Part shown: piece by piece, positions 1 through 11,462 of the stretch | How positions within the stretch are numbered: the first letter of the stretch is position 1 | How the letters are laid out: each line of letters starts with the position of its first letter | Assembly: GCA_037126765.1 (NCBI GenBank) | Contig: JBBCBC010000016.1 | Location: 17,658,728-17,722,727, forward strand | DNA length: 64,000 nt | Source: Stenogyne calaminthoides | Lineage: Eukaryota; Streptophyta; Magnoliopsida; Lamiales; Lamiaceae | Reading direction: 5' to 3' | Notes under the pieces: generated by a model | The model's input: the letters and a program-made list of their open reading frames with translations, nothing else | The model's database searches: none | Told to the model about the DNA's origin: nothing | Position numbers and translations under genes: made by a program

Positions 1-486
1 GTGTCTTGAGTCTTGAGTCTTGAGGTCTTACGAGTCTTGGCGTCTTCGAGAGTCTTGGCGTCCTCTGAGTCTTCACAGATATCTTGGCCGATATCTTGAG
101 TCTTCATCTTTGAGTCTTGATTCCTCCGGTTTCATCTTGAGTCTTTAGTATCTCGATTTCTGCTTTTGTCTTGATATCTCGGTTTCCACATCGAGTCTTG
201 ATATCTCGATTTCACAATCGAAGTCTTGATTTCTTTGTTTTATATCGAAACTTGAAACTTCGATTTCATCTTTGAAACTTCGGTTTCTTTAGAAACTTAC
301 TGAGTTCTTCAGAATCTTCAGATCCTAACCTGATCTATATCTGTTGACTATACATTTTGCAGATATCATCCTGGATACTCTAAAACAGAATCTTGACTCA
401 ACTATCAAGATTATCCTGAACATGTCATACTCAGGGGTTTTGGGATCTAATCAAAATCATATCTTTATTAAATTCATCTCCCAACA
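1..486 (-). repeat. S-family (Sirevirus-like Copia) LTR, right-hand part cut by window edge
   Basis: The end reads CATCTCCCAACA at 475-486, the same terminus as the LTRs ending at 6513, 43988 and 56706, and the upstream 480 bases match the CTTGAGT/CTTCAGT-rich tail of those LTRs. In element orientation (minus) this is the LTR start, TGTTGGGAGATG. The rest lies outside the window, so solo LTR and full element cannot be told apart. Many CAG/CTG triplets found in the 54.6-kb copy are altered here. Confidence 0.85.
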
Positions 487-976
487 AATCACATTGATTC
501 TCTACTCATCATAAGTCAAAGCAATAATTATTAATTCCACACGATCCTATTTAAAGGACGGAGATTAAGAAATAACTAACCACAGAGATCTGATTCTTCT
601 ATATTCAGCACTGAAGAATTTATCCTCCTGTAGGTCCTATTCAGCGCATCAAAATGCACTAGTGCAATCTCTTGGTCAAGACAAGCCAATCTGAGCCTTG
701 AACTTCAACATTTCACGATGAATTGTTCATTTCCATCTAGGTTGTAAATTCTTGTACTTTGTTACGAGGAACTGTTAATTTAATCTTTTGTGATCTGGTA
801 TCACTAAATTAACTACAATGTAACACGTACTATTTATTGAACAGGTATGCAGTAAATATATGTAACATTCAATCATATTTAAAGCAACAGTGATAAATAA
901 TTTATTTCAGCAAATAAGACAGAAATTTAGTTTGATTATACAAAGTAAAAGCATTCTTTCCAGTATAACCCCAACA
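487..976 (-). repeat. B-family Copia LTR, first ~490 bp, inverted
   Basis: This is the reverse complement of the LTR start at 29913-30400: it ends CCCCAACA at 976, which is TGTTGGGG on the minus strand, and shares the stretch about sequence repeat positions 740-960. It breaks at 487 where the S-family LTR was inserted. No B-family polypurine tract follows 976, so the right-hand junction with the gag relic looks like an insertion point or breakpoint. Confidence 0.8.
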
Positions 977-979
977 CTT

Positions 980-1178
980 CCCTCCTCGATCTCCAATAAC
1001 ATTCCCACCAATGGTCAGCATCTTCTTCTAGTTGAAACTCCGCACATGACACTCGTTGTTGGTTTTTGCATCTAACAAGCCGGAAAACACGTTCAAGGGA
1101 TCGAAACCATTCCTTAACGGCAACAGACCCGACCTGTCCGTTGAAAGTAGGTGGCTTACAACGACAAAATTGCTCCAT
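980..1178 (-). pseudogene. Ty3/Gypsy-type gag fragment
   Basis: The minus-strand frame starts MEQFCRCKPPTFNG and holds the retrotransposon gag pattern of a PPxFxG start, W-x2-LERVF, Cys-x2-Q-x-V and a closing HWWE. This pattern is typical of Ty3/Gypsy capsid proteins. The frame runs out of gag into the B-family LTR at 976, so only about 60 residues of gag remain. It is a dead fragment; the strand agrees with the gag-like relic at 1702-2034 and the primer-binding-like site at 2421, so all three may be one old minus-strand element. Confidence 0.6.
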
Positions 1179-1701
1179 GATTTTTGCATATTTTGAAAAT
1201 TTAGGGCCTCATTGTTGACTTGGTTATCTTCTTGAGCTTAGTTGTTGACTTGATTCACGTTATCTCCTTGGTGTGCCATAATCTACGAGAGTTCAAAACT
1301 CAACTTTTAAAAATAGTCAATTCAGTGTTATAAAATTCAGGTTGTCAAGGTACCAAAATTTAAAACATGAAAGTAAATAACACAATGAAAGGTACATGTC
1401 AATGATCATAAAATAAAATTATTAACTCAGGTTTTACTGACCAAAAATAAAAATAAAAATTTTCATTTAGAACTACTTGGTAAGGTCAACTCCTCTTCTG
1501 CTATGTCCTCTTTGGGGTCCTCCTCCACGGATTCCTCTACTTCCTTGGGGTCCTCTTCTGGATCCTCCTCCTAGGGTTGTTCTTCCTATTGGTCCTCTTT
1601 AGGATCCTCTTCCTCAGGTCCTTCTTCCTCCTTGATTTTCTCTTCAACATCCATTTCAGGGTTTCTCTGTTAAATGCCGCTCTCTTCTCCCCCGGTGTTC
1701 T

Positions 1702-2034
1702 CTAATCTCTTGTCATCCACAAAGTGAGTAAATTAAATTCGAGATGAATGTAGCTCCATCCGAACTTCGCTTGTTCATTTTTCATCTCCTTGTATAGTCG
1801 TTCGGCTAGTTCACTCCACTCCCTTGGAAGTGAACGGGATAAAGTATGAATTGTGTACGCTACAGCAGGTCTGTGCTCTCGATCCTTTACTTTCATCCAC
1901 ATTCTTTGCATACGTGCTAAGTGAGTCTCCAAGTCATCTTGCCCATTATATTCGTAATTGAGGAATTTCTGAGTTTGTTTATAATAAGGAGAGGTAACTC
2001 GCTTCCTATGTGCCTTATAATAACTATAAAACAT
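1702..2034 (-). pseudogene. Retroelement gag-like fragment with acidic tail
   Basis: A 110-residue frame carries a DLETHLARMQRMWMKVKDRE helix and the phrase TLSRSLPREW, the 'small number of blunders per assembly' type of motif seen in plant retroelement gag proteins. It stops at 1702; downstream on the same strand, 1680 down to 1495, another frame is rich in Glu, Asp and Pro (repeats of EEDPKE type, with stops). I cannot decide between Copia and Gypsy gag from this piece. It is not a host gene. Confidence 0.45.
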
Positions 2035-2420
2035 CTACCAACATAGCCCACAAGTCAAGCTGAGTACTTTCAAATAAGATATATTTCTACTGCATGAAAA
2101 TAATTTGTTCTAGGGAGCTCTAAGCATTAAATGTGTGTATTCATAAACACACACAATTATGAAATCATAGTCATAGCATATTTAGCTTGCTTGGAACATT
2201 CAGAATACAAATTAGCTACATAATTTGCTTGAAACATTTAGAATATAATATTCAATGCAATAGCATGATAATTAAAAATGTAAGAGCATGTGCCTTTCGA
2301 AGTTGGAGAGGTGGGGCGGTGATGGACGTCCCTTTTAAAAATTGTATCATTAAACAATAAATAATTTTGATTCTTGGAAAGATTTTTATTTTACAAGTCT
2401 ACAACAACGTAGACCTATTG

Positions 2421-2430
2421 TGATACCACT
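2421..2430 (-). promoter_or_regulatory. Primer-binding-like site (initiator tRNA-Met type), degraded
   Basis: TGATACCACT on the plus strand is AGTGGTATCA on the minus strand, the start of the usual plant retroelement primer-binding site. It sits one base from TATCACACCC, a mutated form of the common plant LTR edge TGTCACACCC. Confidence 0.45.
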
Positions 2431-2431
2431 C

Positions 2432-3361
2432 TATCACACCCAAATTTTTATAAAACAGACTTTCTAAAAAGTAGTTAAAATAACTAACTTGAGTGCGACT
2501 AAATTTGAATTTCAAACTCATAACGGTAAAGAACAATGACTATTATTTTAAAAATACTTTATCTAAACAAAGAAAAATATTAATAATAATAAAGTCTGAA
2601 CTAGAAGTCACAAATAAGCTAAAATCCCTATGAAATAATATAAATTCACATTAAGCATAAACTTTTATCCTTTATTAAGAATAGATAACAACTAAAGACT
2701 GTCTCTCATCACCACTCCTCATCGTCCAACTCTTTAACTTGAAATGGGAGATTTATTGGGGTGATGCAAGCACGCTCAGTGGGGCCAAGTTATTAAATAT
2801 TAATACCAAAAATAAGTAGTCGAATAATCGAAACATAGTAAATCACATTCCCATTGCCATATAAACCTTGTCAACATTGTAATAGAAACTTTGCCACTTT
2901 GTCATAGATACTTTGCCACTTTGTCATAGATAATTTGTCAGTTTGGAGCACGGTGGGTTAAACCCGAAGACCCGTCGGTCCCAGACCTCTTAAGGGCCCC
3001 TGGATAGATTTTATCGAAGAACGGCGGGATAAACCTGAAGACCCATCAGTCCAGAACCTCATTAGGGCCCAGACTATTAGTAACTTTGCCATTATAAACC
3101 TTGTCATTTGAATAACATAAGAATGAATTTACATTGTAGATAACTCAACAATTTATTTAAAACATAAAACAAAGAATAACAAATACAACAGAGCTCTACT
3201 ATCCACTATAGAGAATAAAACAATTAAAATCTCGTCTCGAAAAGGATGCAAGAGTGATAAATAAAAGTCTTGCACGAACTTAGTTCTCAAAATTATCGTC
3301 ACCTTGCAATAGTACATTTAATTAGTATAGAATCCAACAAATAGCCAACTAGTGAAATTAA
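2432..3361 (-). repeat. Probable LTR of an old minus-strand retroelement
   Basis: The segment begins next to the primer-binding-like site with TATCACACCC. It has no coding frame. It contains a direct repeat pair at 2950-3070. The far end is not clear; the MITE at 3364 either lies inside it or marks its edge. Family assignment is not possible from the sequence alone. Confidence 0.35.
2950..3070. repeat. Two-copy direct repeat, period ~71 bp
   Basis: Two imperfect 50-bp units share ACGGTGGGTTAAACC-like starts, the central GAAGACCC and the ends AGGGCCC (2950-2999 and 3021-3070). Such short duplications are common in plant LTRs. Confidence 0.6.
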
Positions 3362-3363
3362 TA

Positions 3364-3645
3364 CTCCCTCCATTTTTTAATAGATGTCATTCTGGGGGTT
3401 TTAAGACAAAATAAGGACATACTTTTTTTTCAAAGTTAACCTTAATTAATATTATTTAAATATTCTTAACAACAATTGCTATTGGCTGAAAAAATATACA
3501 CATAACATTTTTATAGGAAATTTAAAATTTGAAATTATCATATTAAGAGTAAATATGAGATAAAAGGGGAGAAAATCCCAAAACGACATCTATTTTAAAA
3601 ATATTTCAAAAGGCTAAAACGACATCTAATTAAAAATGGAGGGAG
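3364..3645. mobile_element. Stowaway-type (Tc1/mariner) MITE
   Basis: The ends are inverted copies: CTCCCTCCATTTTTTAATAG on the left, and the reverse complement of the right end gives CTCCCTCCATTTTTAATTAG, followed on both sides by ATGTC. TA dinucleotides flank it at 3362-3363 and 3646-3647, the duplication expected for Tc1/mariner. Its 282 bp and lack of coding capacity fit a non-autonomous element. Confidence 0.92.
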
Positions 3646-4194
3646 TATAACTCTAGGGATGAAATGGCAAGGGCTTATAAACGGAGTTAATAACTTAATT
3701 ATAAATAGTGGAAAATCAATTTGTGAAGCATCAATCTCTAATCAAAAGCCCTAAATCTCCAAATCAAATTTGATCCAAGTCTCAATTAATACCTTTTAAT
3801 TTCCCAAATCAATTTAACCTATAAAACCCGACATCAATTCCATTCAAAATACAAGCTAATAAATTCAATAGATATTATTTCAATAAAATAAAAAGTAATA
3901 GAGTAAACCAAATCATGTCTCATGTCATGGGAATCAATAGAGTAGTTCAAATAGATTTATCAACTTATCATCTACACGGCTACTCCTAAGTAATTCAGTG
4001 TAATTTTATAAATAAATTATTAGTCAAATTCAAATGCATGACTTCCAAACTTGCTGCCAACCTTGAAAAATAAGGAAAAATGGGCGACAACAACAATAAT
4101 GCTGAAGGCATGAGTATATATATATAATATGTCTCCTTCAAATCAAAATATCACAGATGCATAGTTACTTTCTCAGAGCATATGTCATGTATAT
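3646..4194. other. AT-rich spacer, no feature seen
   Basis: About 550 bp of AT-rich sequence with a short TA run near 4113-4130. I see no frame, terminal repeat or RNA gene in it. Confidence 0.6.
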
Positions 4195-4534
4195 GTGATT
4201 AAATTTTTTGTAGCTCAATAACTTTGGGCTGTTTTGAAATTGGTCCTCTAGATACCACATTATGATATACCCCCCGTATGTTTCAACTTTTTTTATTTTA
4301 ATCCTCAAAACCGGTCAAACCGATTAGTCAACCGGTAATTGTACACGTGACAATTAATTTTCCATTCTCTTTTATTTTTGGGTCGCCACGTGTGTATTTC
4401 ATAATTTCATTTTTCATTTATATTTAATCCCTAAATATAAATGGGTTTCCGGTTGGGTCGGTTCCGGGTTTTTTTAGGTTTCAGGTTTCGGGTCCTAATT
4501 TATAAAAAAATAGTTATTATTTAATGGGTCGGTT
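4195..4534. repeat. Left arm of a 14.4-kb-spaced inverted repeat
   Basis: Reading from GTGATTAAATTTTTT, this arm matches the reverse complement of 18642-18262 at moderate identity: shared strings include TTTTGAAATTGGTC, ACCACATTATGATATACCCCC, AACTTTTTTT and GGTTTCCGGTTGGGTCGGTTC. The right edge is cut by the LTR at 4535. No target duplication is visible at the outer ends, so it is not shown to be a transposon terminus. Confidence 0.75.
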
Positions 4535-6513
4535 TGTTGGTGCCGGTGAAAACGAGTCTCACACGTGTATGGGGGGGGAATACACGTGTTCAGTGATTTT
4601 TAAAACTTTTTCTTACTGAGGTCAGCTTGGGTCAGATAATCCTGAAGATTAGGTTCTGAGAAGCACAGATCGCTATGAGTCAAAGTCTCTTTGAGGCAGG
4701 TGATCTGAGTGCTTTCGATATACCTCGAATAATCCCAACCCGAGTCACGAGTGTCGAGATCTGAGTTGCTTGGATCGGATAACTAACTTCTTGAATCCTC
4801 GGAAGAGAGTTCGGTTTGGTAACTATCTGTTCTAGCTACTTTCGATCGTCTTGAAATGGTTGGCCCTTTAGTTTATACTCGTTTTAAGCTTTGCTGAAAA
4901 CCTTCCCTTTATGAAATAGTGATTAGGCTGTGATTCACTTATGCAACTTCAGTGGATTTATTCCAACTGAATATCGATGAAAAAAAGTATGCTTTCAAAA
5001 ACAAGTCAATGCAAAATGATTAAAAAGCCTGAGATAAGGAAAGCAATAAAGAACACAACAATTATAGTGGTTCGAGACTCAAGCTCCTCGTCCCACTCTC
5101 CCCGACTCTTGAGAGAAATTCACTATTCACTTCGAGCTTTACGACTACCTCGTGGTTTACTTACTCAACTTCGTACGAGTTTTACGACTACTCCACGTGG
5201 TTTACTTACTCAACCCGACCTTGAGCTTTTACGACTACCCCGTAGTTTACTTACTCAAAACACACACAAGCTTTCGGACTACCCACAGTGGCTTACTAAC
5301 TTCTCCTCTGAGAGTTTTAAGACTACTCCAGCGTGGTTTACTAACTCTTTACAACTCTTCTCACCAACAAACACACTCCAACTACCTTCTCAAGGGTTTG
5401 GGGTTTCTCGGTTGGTTTCCAACTAGGCTGAGATATCCTTTACAATGAAGCACAATGCAAAGGGTTAGGATATCTCGACTAAGCTTTGGATAATTCTTAT
5501 CAAGCTAGGCTTAGTATAGTGAGCTCTCTTCAATATAGAAGCACTTGGGAAATTCTAAGTTTTTTAGAGTGCCTTAACTTTTGCAAGAATAAGTTTGAGC
5601 TCTTGAGTTTAACGTATAAATTTCCGTAACCTTACAATGTAGAGGGTCACCCGGTATTTATAGGCATACACCAAGGTCACTCTTGAAAACTATCCGTTGG
5701 AGAGATAGCTCCGTGAGTTCCCTCTTATGGTGTGTGAGAAACGGCTATATTTAGGGTTTGAACCTCCCTAACACGCCTTTCACGTAGCCGGTCTTCACTT
5801 TTTTGCGATCGGAACTTTGTACATCGACATCTTTTTTTTGACTGTATCCTTTGTCGGTGTTAGTATGGTGCATGTTGTCTTCCTCTTTTTGACTTTTGTC
5901 TCCGGTTAAAGGTAGACACCTTCAATCGGCTCTTTTGGTTACAAACTCGAAGTTTGATATAACCTTAACAACACTTCCGACTTAGTTCCTTTTATGCGCA
6001 TTTGAATGTCTTGGCGGATATCTATTTTTCTAAGGAATCGCGATCTTCTCAGTATTGCATCCTTCAGATAGATATATTCAGTGCCTCGGAACATTCAGGT
6101 TCATACTGAGCATTCGATTACATTCTTGAGTCTTGATAATTCTTTGTGCCTTCCGATATTCTTGATCTTTAGTCTTCAGTCTTCAGTCTTGTGTCTTCAG
6201 AATCTTCTGAGTCTTTATAGTTTATCTTGGTTGATGTCTTTGAGTCTTAAATCTTTGAGTCTTGATTCCTCGGTATCCTCTTGAGTCTTCATATCTCGAT
6301 TTCTGCGAGTCTTCGATACTTCAGAAACATACTGGGTTCTTCAGAGTCTTCAGAACCTATCCTGAACTATATCTGCTGACTATACATTTTGCAGATAACA
6401 TCCTGAGTACTCTATAACCTGATCGACTCAACTATCAAGATCATTTTCATGTCATACTCGGGGGGTTTTGGGATCTTAATCAAAATCATATATATTAAAT
6501 TCATCTCCCAACA
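4535..6513 (-). repeat. S-family LTR (3' LTR of a minus-strand arm)
   Basis: The LTR runs from TGTTGGTGCCGG to CTCCCAACA and aligns over its length with 41947-43988 and 54654-56706. Its TATA-like box reads TATAAATA on the minus strand (5655-5662). The next bases, ATTTCCCCCTTTTTG, are the reverse complement of a polypurine tract, so this is the 3' LTR of an element read leftward. Frames at 4977-5448 are low-complexity LTR sequence and not genes. Confidence 0.9.
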
Positions 6514-6529
6514 ATTTCCCCCTTTTTGA
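6514..6529 (-). promoter_or_regulatory. Polypurine tract
   Basis: On the minus strand this reads CAAAAAGGGGGAAAT directly before the LTR start, the position used to prime plus-strand DNA. The same tract lies at 43989-44003 and, in degraded form, at 11449-11462. Confidence 0.85.
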
Positions 6530-6981
6530 TGATGCCAAAACCTATCTTGTTACAAACATATGACCTATATTCAGGTTTCAATTTATCCTATTACAAGATT
6601 GGTTGTCTCCCAATAATTTCTAAAAATAGAGAAACTCTTAACAATTTAAATCATTCAGTAATTTCTTCAGTAGTGAATCTCTTTAAGTAGTTCATTACTA
6701 AATACTTAAACAATTTCCCCATATTGAGACAATTTCTCTTTATCAACATACAAAAGCGATTCGAGACATTCATTCAAAGATATCAAAATAAAAGACATGT
6801 AAATAAGATAATGAGATATTATCTTTTGAGCATAATGATAAATCTTCATTGATGATTGGTATCCCATTCTGATTCAATGAGTTTATCAACAAAATCAAAA
6901 AGACAAAAAATTAAAGGATTACGAGAATCTTGAGAGTCTTGAGTCTTGATCTTTAGATTTTGGCTCTTCATCTTCTGCTCT

Positions 6982-8750
6982 TCAGTTTGCTTCATTCTCA
7001 ACTTCATCAGCGGGCACCTCCAGGTCGAACATTCCGAAAAATCTCTTCTTCAGCTCATTTCTCTCCTTGATAATGTCCGGATTTGTTCCTGTTAAACCCA
7101 ATGACCAAAGATCTTGAGCAATTTCTTGAGTAATGGCCTTTTCATTCACCAAGCCATTACCAAGTCTTGGAGGAGGATAGGAATATGGACCAGGGGCTAC
7201 TATCTGTACCTCTCCTTCATCCGCAAGGTTAATCCAGCCCTGTAGATACTTTGGATAGAAGGTAAGGAGATATTCAATGAATGCTTCATTCTGATCTGAG
7301 CTTTCCCCTCTCCATTCCCTGAGAACATCATAATTGAACCAGAAGGTTCTCTTGACTTCTTCCCACATATCGTTGAGTTTGATAGGCATCCATTTATCAA
7401 TGTGGGGCCACTTTAGTGCTTTTGATGTTCCTTTCCTCTTGCTCGCAAACTTCCTGAATTCACTCCTTCAGCCGACACGCTCTTCGTCTATCTTCTTTTC
7501 GATCCTGAGGCGCTCACGAGACCAGGCGGCGACTTTCTTAGCTTGTTCTATTTGGTGTGTCTTGAGCATCTCGTGTTGAAGACTTTCTTACGAGGTTGAG
7601 ACTTCAGATTCTTCTTTATCTTCATCATCGAAATCGGCTTTCTCTGGATTGGCTTAAAAGCCTTTGCCGCTTGCTTCTGGTTGAACAACGTCCAAGGCTT
7701 TTTTTTTCTTTATAAGCGATTCGGCGGGGCTTGTTCCAACCTTTGCTCTAGCTTTTCGGTTTCTCTTTTGTAACATCAAGCATGGTTTGCTTAGAAACTT
7801 CGAGTGTAGATAGGCTTCTCCACTGAAATAACTTTAACTTCTCAAGAGAACCGACTTCTTTTTAAGGCTTTGGCTAGATTATACATTTCAAAGATCTTTT
7901 CGAGCCTTCTTCTCCAAAGTCGTGCCATGAACTTTTAGAGGTCTTCACCTTCCTTTTCCCCCTTTCTTGCACCGTAATTTGGAAGAAGTCTGGAGAGGTC
8001 GGTGTCCATGTGATATTCCTCTTTGCTCACACAAATAATCTCTCCTCCTTTATTTGATCTTGTTAAAATCTTCCGGCCTCCTTAGATGGTTCTTGGCCCT
8101 GAAAAATTCTTGAGATAAGTGGGCAAATGGCCCGAAGAGAGTGCTTCTTTGAACATCTCTGTCATCTTGGTCATAAATCTTGAGCTCATTTCCTCAACAG
8201 CCAGACTTGATTAGCACCTCATTCTTCTCTGCCGGTTTCACCTCTAGGAATTGAGAACTCTCCGGTGTTTACGCCCAAATTCGACACTTAACTTTCGGCC
8301 TTGACTCCCTCCGAAACTTCTCATTCGGCTTTTCTTCCATGGAGGTCATCTGGGTGGTCAGAGTGTTTTGGATTAGCACCAGCTCTGAAGAGTGACTAAG
8401 ACTTTCCATCTTTTGAGCTTGGTTGTGCAACGTCTCTTCCATCCCGAGCAATTTTGATCATCATTGGCTCAACCTTCTCAAGTTTCTCCATCAAGGGAGT
8501 GAGATCAATCTCGGGAACCTTCGCACCATCTGTCTTTGTCCGATCATCTGTAGCCCGGCTTAGTCTGAGCTCCGGTCTCCAACCCCCGAGCCTCGATCAG
8601 TATATCAAAGGAACTCGGGCCTCGAGATTTCCTACTAAAGTGCTCTTCGAGACAAAGAAAGAGCTAACTTCAGGCAATCTGAGGATATGCCCGGCTCGAG
8701 GCCTCGAGAACCCACTCGGATCTGGCTTGCTTGGACTGGACCGCACAACC
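6982..8750 (-). pseudogene. S-family ORF3, C-terminal half, frameshifted
   Basis: The last 135 residues (7389-6982) are intact, from a KLNDMWEEVKRTFWF segment through YLLTFYPKYLQ and GPYSYPPPRLGNG to the stop. They are nearly identical to the plus-strand copy ending at 10992 and to the copy at 44437-48042. Upstream, frames are broken about every 100 bp, with pieces such as a MEETLHNQAQKMESLSH coiled-coil segment at 8451-8400. Homology ends near 8.75 kb, where the sequence switches to the inverted copy. ORF3 lies between pol and the 3' LTR in the full element. Its role is unknown; it occupies the place of the env-like ORF of some Sireviruses, but I see no signal peptide or membrane span. Confidence 0.75.
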
Positions 8751-8759
8751 TTGGAGAGG

Positions 8760-10992
8760 TTCTTATAAGACTCGGGAGCGAGAATATTCTTGATGAGCTC
8801 TGAGTGATCTCTTTTTGATCCTCGGTGATCTTTTTATTGAACCAGAGAGGCCCGAGATGGAAGAAGGCGGGACGAAATTTGAAGAAAGGCGAGTGGAGGA
8901 GCAAGGGGAAGGTTCATTCTTGACCGCTACCTGAGCTCGGCTCATACCCCGATCTACAAGATATCTTCTTGATTAAGGTCGATTGTGTTCATCCTCAATC
9001 GACTCTTCCCGAGATGCTTGACATTCTTTGCATTCGGAGGGGAAGACCGGTGGAATGAGGAGACGACCTTCCCGGACCGACTTCTCAGGGTTTAGGAGGA
9101 CAAAGCTCAAGATGAAAAACTCCGATTTTGATGAGCTGGTCCAGAGGAAGTTAGCTGAGAGGAAAGCGACTGAAGTTGGTGCCCCAAGCAGCGGAGACAA
9201 ATCTCAAGATGGAGATGGGGACCAACGAGGAGATCTTGAGGATCGATCTCGAGATGGAAAAGGAGACTTCACATTCGATCAACTGAAATTGGTCAACCTC
9301 GATCGGTTAGCACTCTTCAGTACCTTTTTGCACTATTGACAATTATGCCAAAGTTATCGAAGTTCTATCTTTAATTCTCAATTGTCTCGATAAATGCATC
9401 GAGGCTCGATTGGAGACCGGAGTTCGGGATGATGAAGTCAAGCTCGGGATGATCAAACAAAGACAGAGAAGGTGCAGAAGGTTCCTGAGATTGATCTCAC
9501 TCCCTTGGTGGAAAAACTTGAGAAGGTTGAGCCAATGATGAACAAACTTGCTCAGATGGAAGAAACATTGGCCAACCAAGCTCGGAAGATGGAAAGTCTT
9601 AGTCACTTCTTGAGTGGTGCTACTCCAAAACACTCGACCTCACAGATGACCTCCATGGAAGAAAAGCTTGGAGAGAGTCAAGGGAGCTTCGATCTTTGAA
9701 ATGAAACAAAGCACCGAGAGTCAACCCATTTCTAGAGGTGAAATTGGCGAGAGAGGAATGAAGTGATGATTAAATTTGTTTGTTGAGGAAATGAGCTCGA
9801 TGCTCATGACCAACATGACAGAGATGTTTAAGAAGCACTCTCTCGCGGTTGCCCATATGTCACGAAGAATTTTTACGTGGCTAAGAACCACATCGAGGCC
9901 GGAAGATGAGTAAGATCGGATAGCGAGAGAGGTTATTTGTGTGAGCAAAGAACAATATCACATGGACCAAAGACTCTCCGGACTTCTTCCAAATTACTAG
10001 TGCGAAGGGGGAAAAGACCAAATGAGGACTTCAGGAAGTTATTGGCACGTACTTTGGAGAAAAAGGCTCAGAAAGATGCTGAAATGTACATTCTAACCAA
10101 AGCCTTAAAAGAAGTTGAAGCTACTGACAAGATGAAATTCGCTCAGGTGGAGAAGCCCATCTACACTCGAGTTTCTGAGCAAACCATGCTTGAGGTTGCA
10201 AGAGAGAAACTGAGTGCTAGAACTAAGGTTGGAACAAGCCAGGCTGCTGCTGAATTGCCTATGAAGAGGAAAGCCTTGGGCGTTGTTCAACCTGAAAGCA
10301 AGCGTGCAAAGGCTTCTAAGCCAATCCAGAGAAAGCTGATTCTGGATGATGAAGGAACGGAAGAATCTGAGTCTCAACCGCAAAAGAAAGTCTTCAATAC
10401 GAAGAATGCTCTGAAGACACTCCAAGTAGAACAAGCCAAGAAAGCTGCCGCTTCAGTCTCAGGCGTGCCTGTGATAAGAAAGAAGACTGAAGAGGAGCTA
10501 AAGCGAAGGAGTGGATTCAAGAAGTTTGCGAGCAAAAGGAGAGAGACATCAAAAGCACTAAAGTGGCCCCACGTTGATAGATGGATGCCTATCAAACTCA
10601 ACGATATGTGGGAAGAGGTCAAGAGAACCTTCTGGTTCTATTATGATGTGCTCAGGGAGTGGAGAGGGGAAAGCTCAGATCAGAATGAAGCATTCATTGA
10701 ATATCTCCTAACCTTCTATCCAAAATATCTCCAAAGTTGGATAAACCTTGCGGATGAAGGAGAGGTGCAGATAGTAGCCCCCGGTCCATATTCCTATCCT
10801 CCTCCAAGACTTGGTAATGGCTTGGTGAATGAAAAGGCCATTACTCAAGAAATTGCTCAGTATGCTGGTCAGTTGGGTCTAACAGGAAACAGTCCGGATA
10901 TCATCAAGGAGAGGAATGAGCTGAAGAAGAGATTTTTCGGAATGTTCGACCTGGAGGTACCCGCTGATGAAATTGAAGAAATAGCAAACTGA
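8760..10992 (+). pseudogene. S-family ORF3, C-terminal part, inverted copy with one long intact frame
   Basis: This is the reverse orientation of the neighbouring ORF3. The first 1.1 kb is broken but recognisable (9028-9339 contains KMKNSDFDELVQRKL; 9472-9699 contains the KLEKVEPMMNKLAQMEETLA coiled coil). From 9937 to 10992 a 351-residue frame is open. It is Lys/Glu-rich, with basic clusters such as PMKRKA and KRAKASKPIQRK, which suggest a nucleic-acid-binding or nuclear protein. The closing domain of about 130 residues (MPIKLNDMWEEVKRTFWFYY onward) is the best conserved part in all three copies. The start codon at 9937 is an accident of the frame; the true start, lost here, corresponds to 48042 of the full element. 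Confidence 0.75.
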
Positions 10993-11462
10993 AGAGCAAG
11001 AAGACTGAAGAGCCAAATCTGAAGACTAAAGACTGAAGACTCAGAAGATTCTGTAATCTTTAATTTTTTGTCTTTTTGATTTTGCTGATAAATTCATTGT
11101 AATCTGTAACTCAAATCAATCATCAATGAAGATTTATCATTATGCTCAAAAGATAATATCTCATTATCTTATTTACATGTCTTTTATATTTGATATGCCT
11201 GATTGAATGTCTCTGAATTAATTGTTTATAAGGGAAATTGTTTAAGTATTTAGTAATGAACTATTAAGAAGATTCATTACTGAAGAAATTATTGAATGAT
11301 TAATTGTTGGGAGACCCTCTGAAATTGTTGGGAAACTTATCATTGAAGGGGGAAGATTGTTGAAAATTGTTAACCAATCTTGTAATAGGATAAACTGAAA
11401 CCTGGGTATAGGTTATATGTTTGTAACAAGAAAGGTTTTGGCATCATCAAAAAGGTGGAAAT
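10993..11462 (+). other. Internal 3' untranslated segment and degraded polypurine tract
   Basis: Between the ORF3 stop and the LTR lie 470 non-coding bases, AT-rich and matching the 6530-6980 and 44004-44436 segments of the sister copies. It ends ATCAAAAAGGTGGAAAT, a polypurine tract with a T inside the G run. Confidence 0.7.

Noticed and set aside
4977..5448. Two overlapping plus-strand frames with LLTQ/YLLN repeats
   Set aside because: They translate tandem-like LTR sequence; the other LTR copies do not keep the frame.
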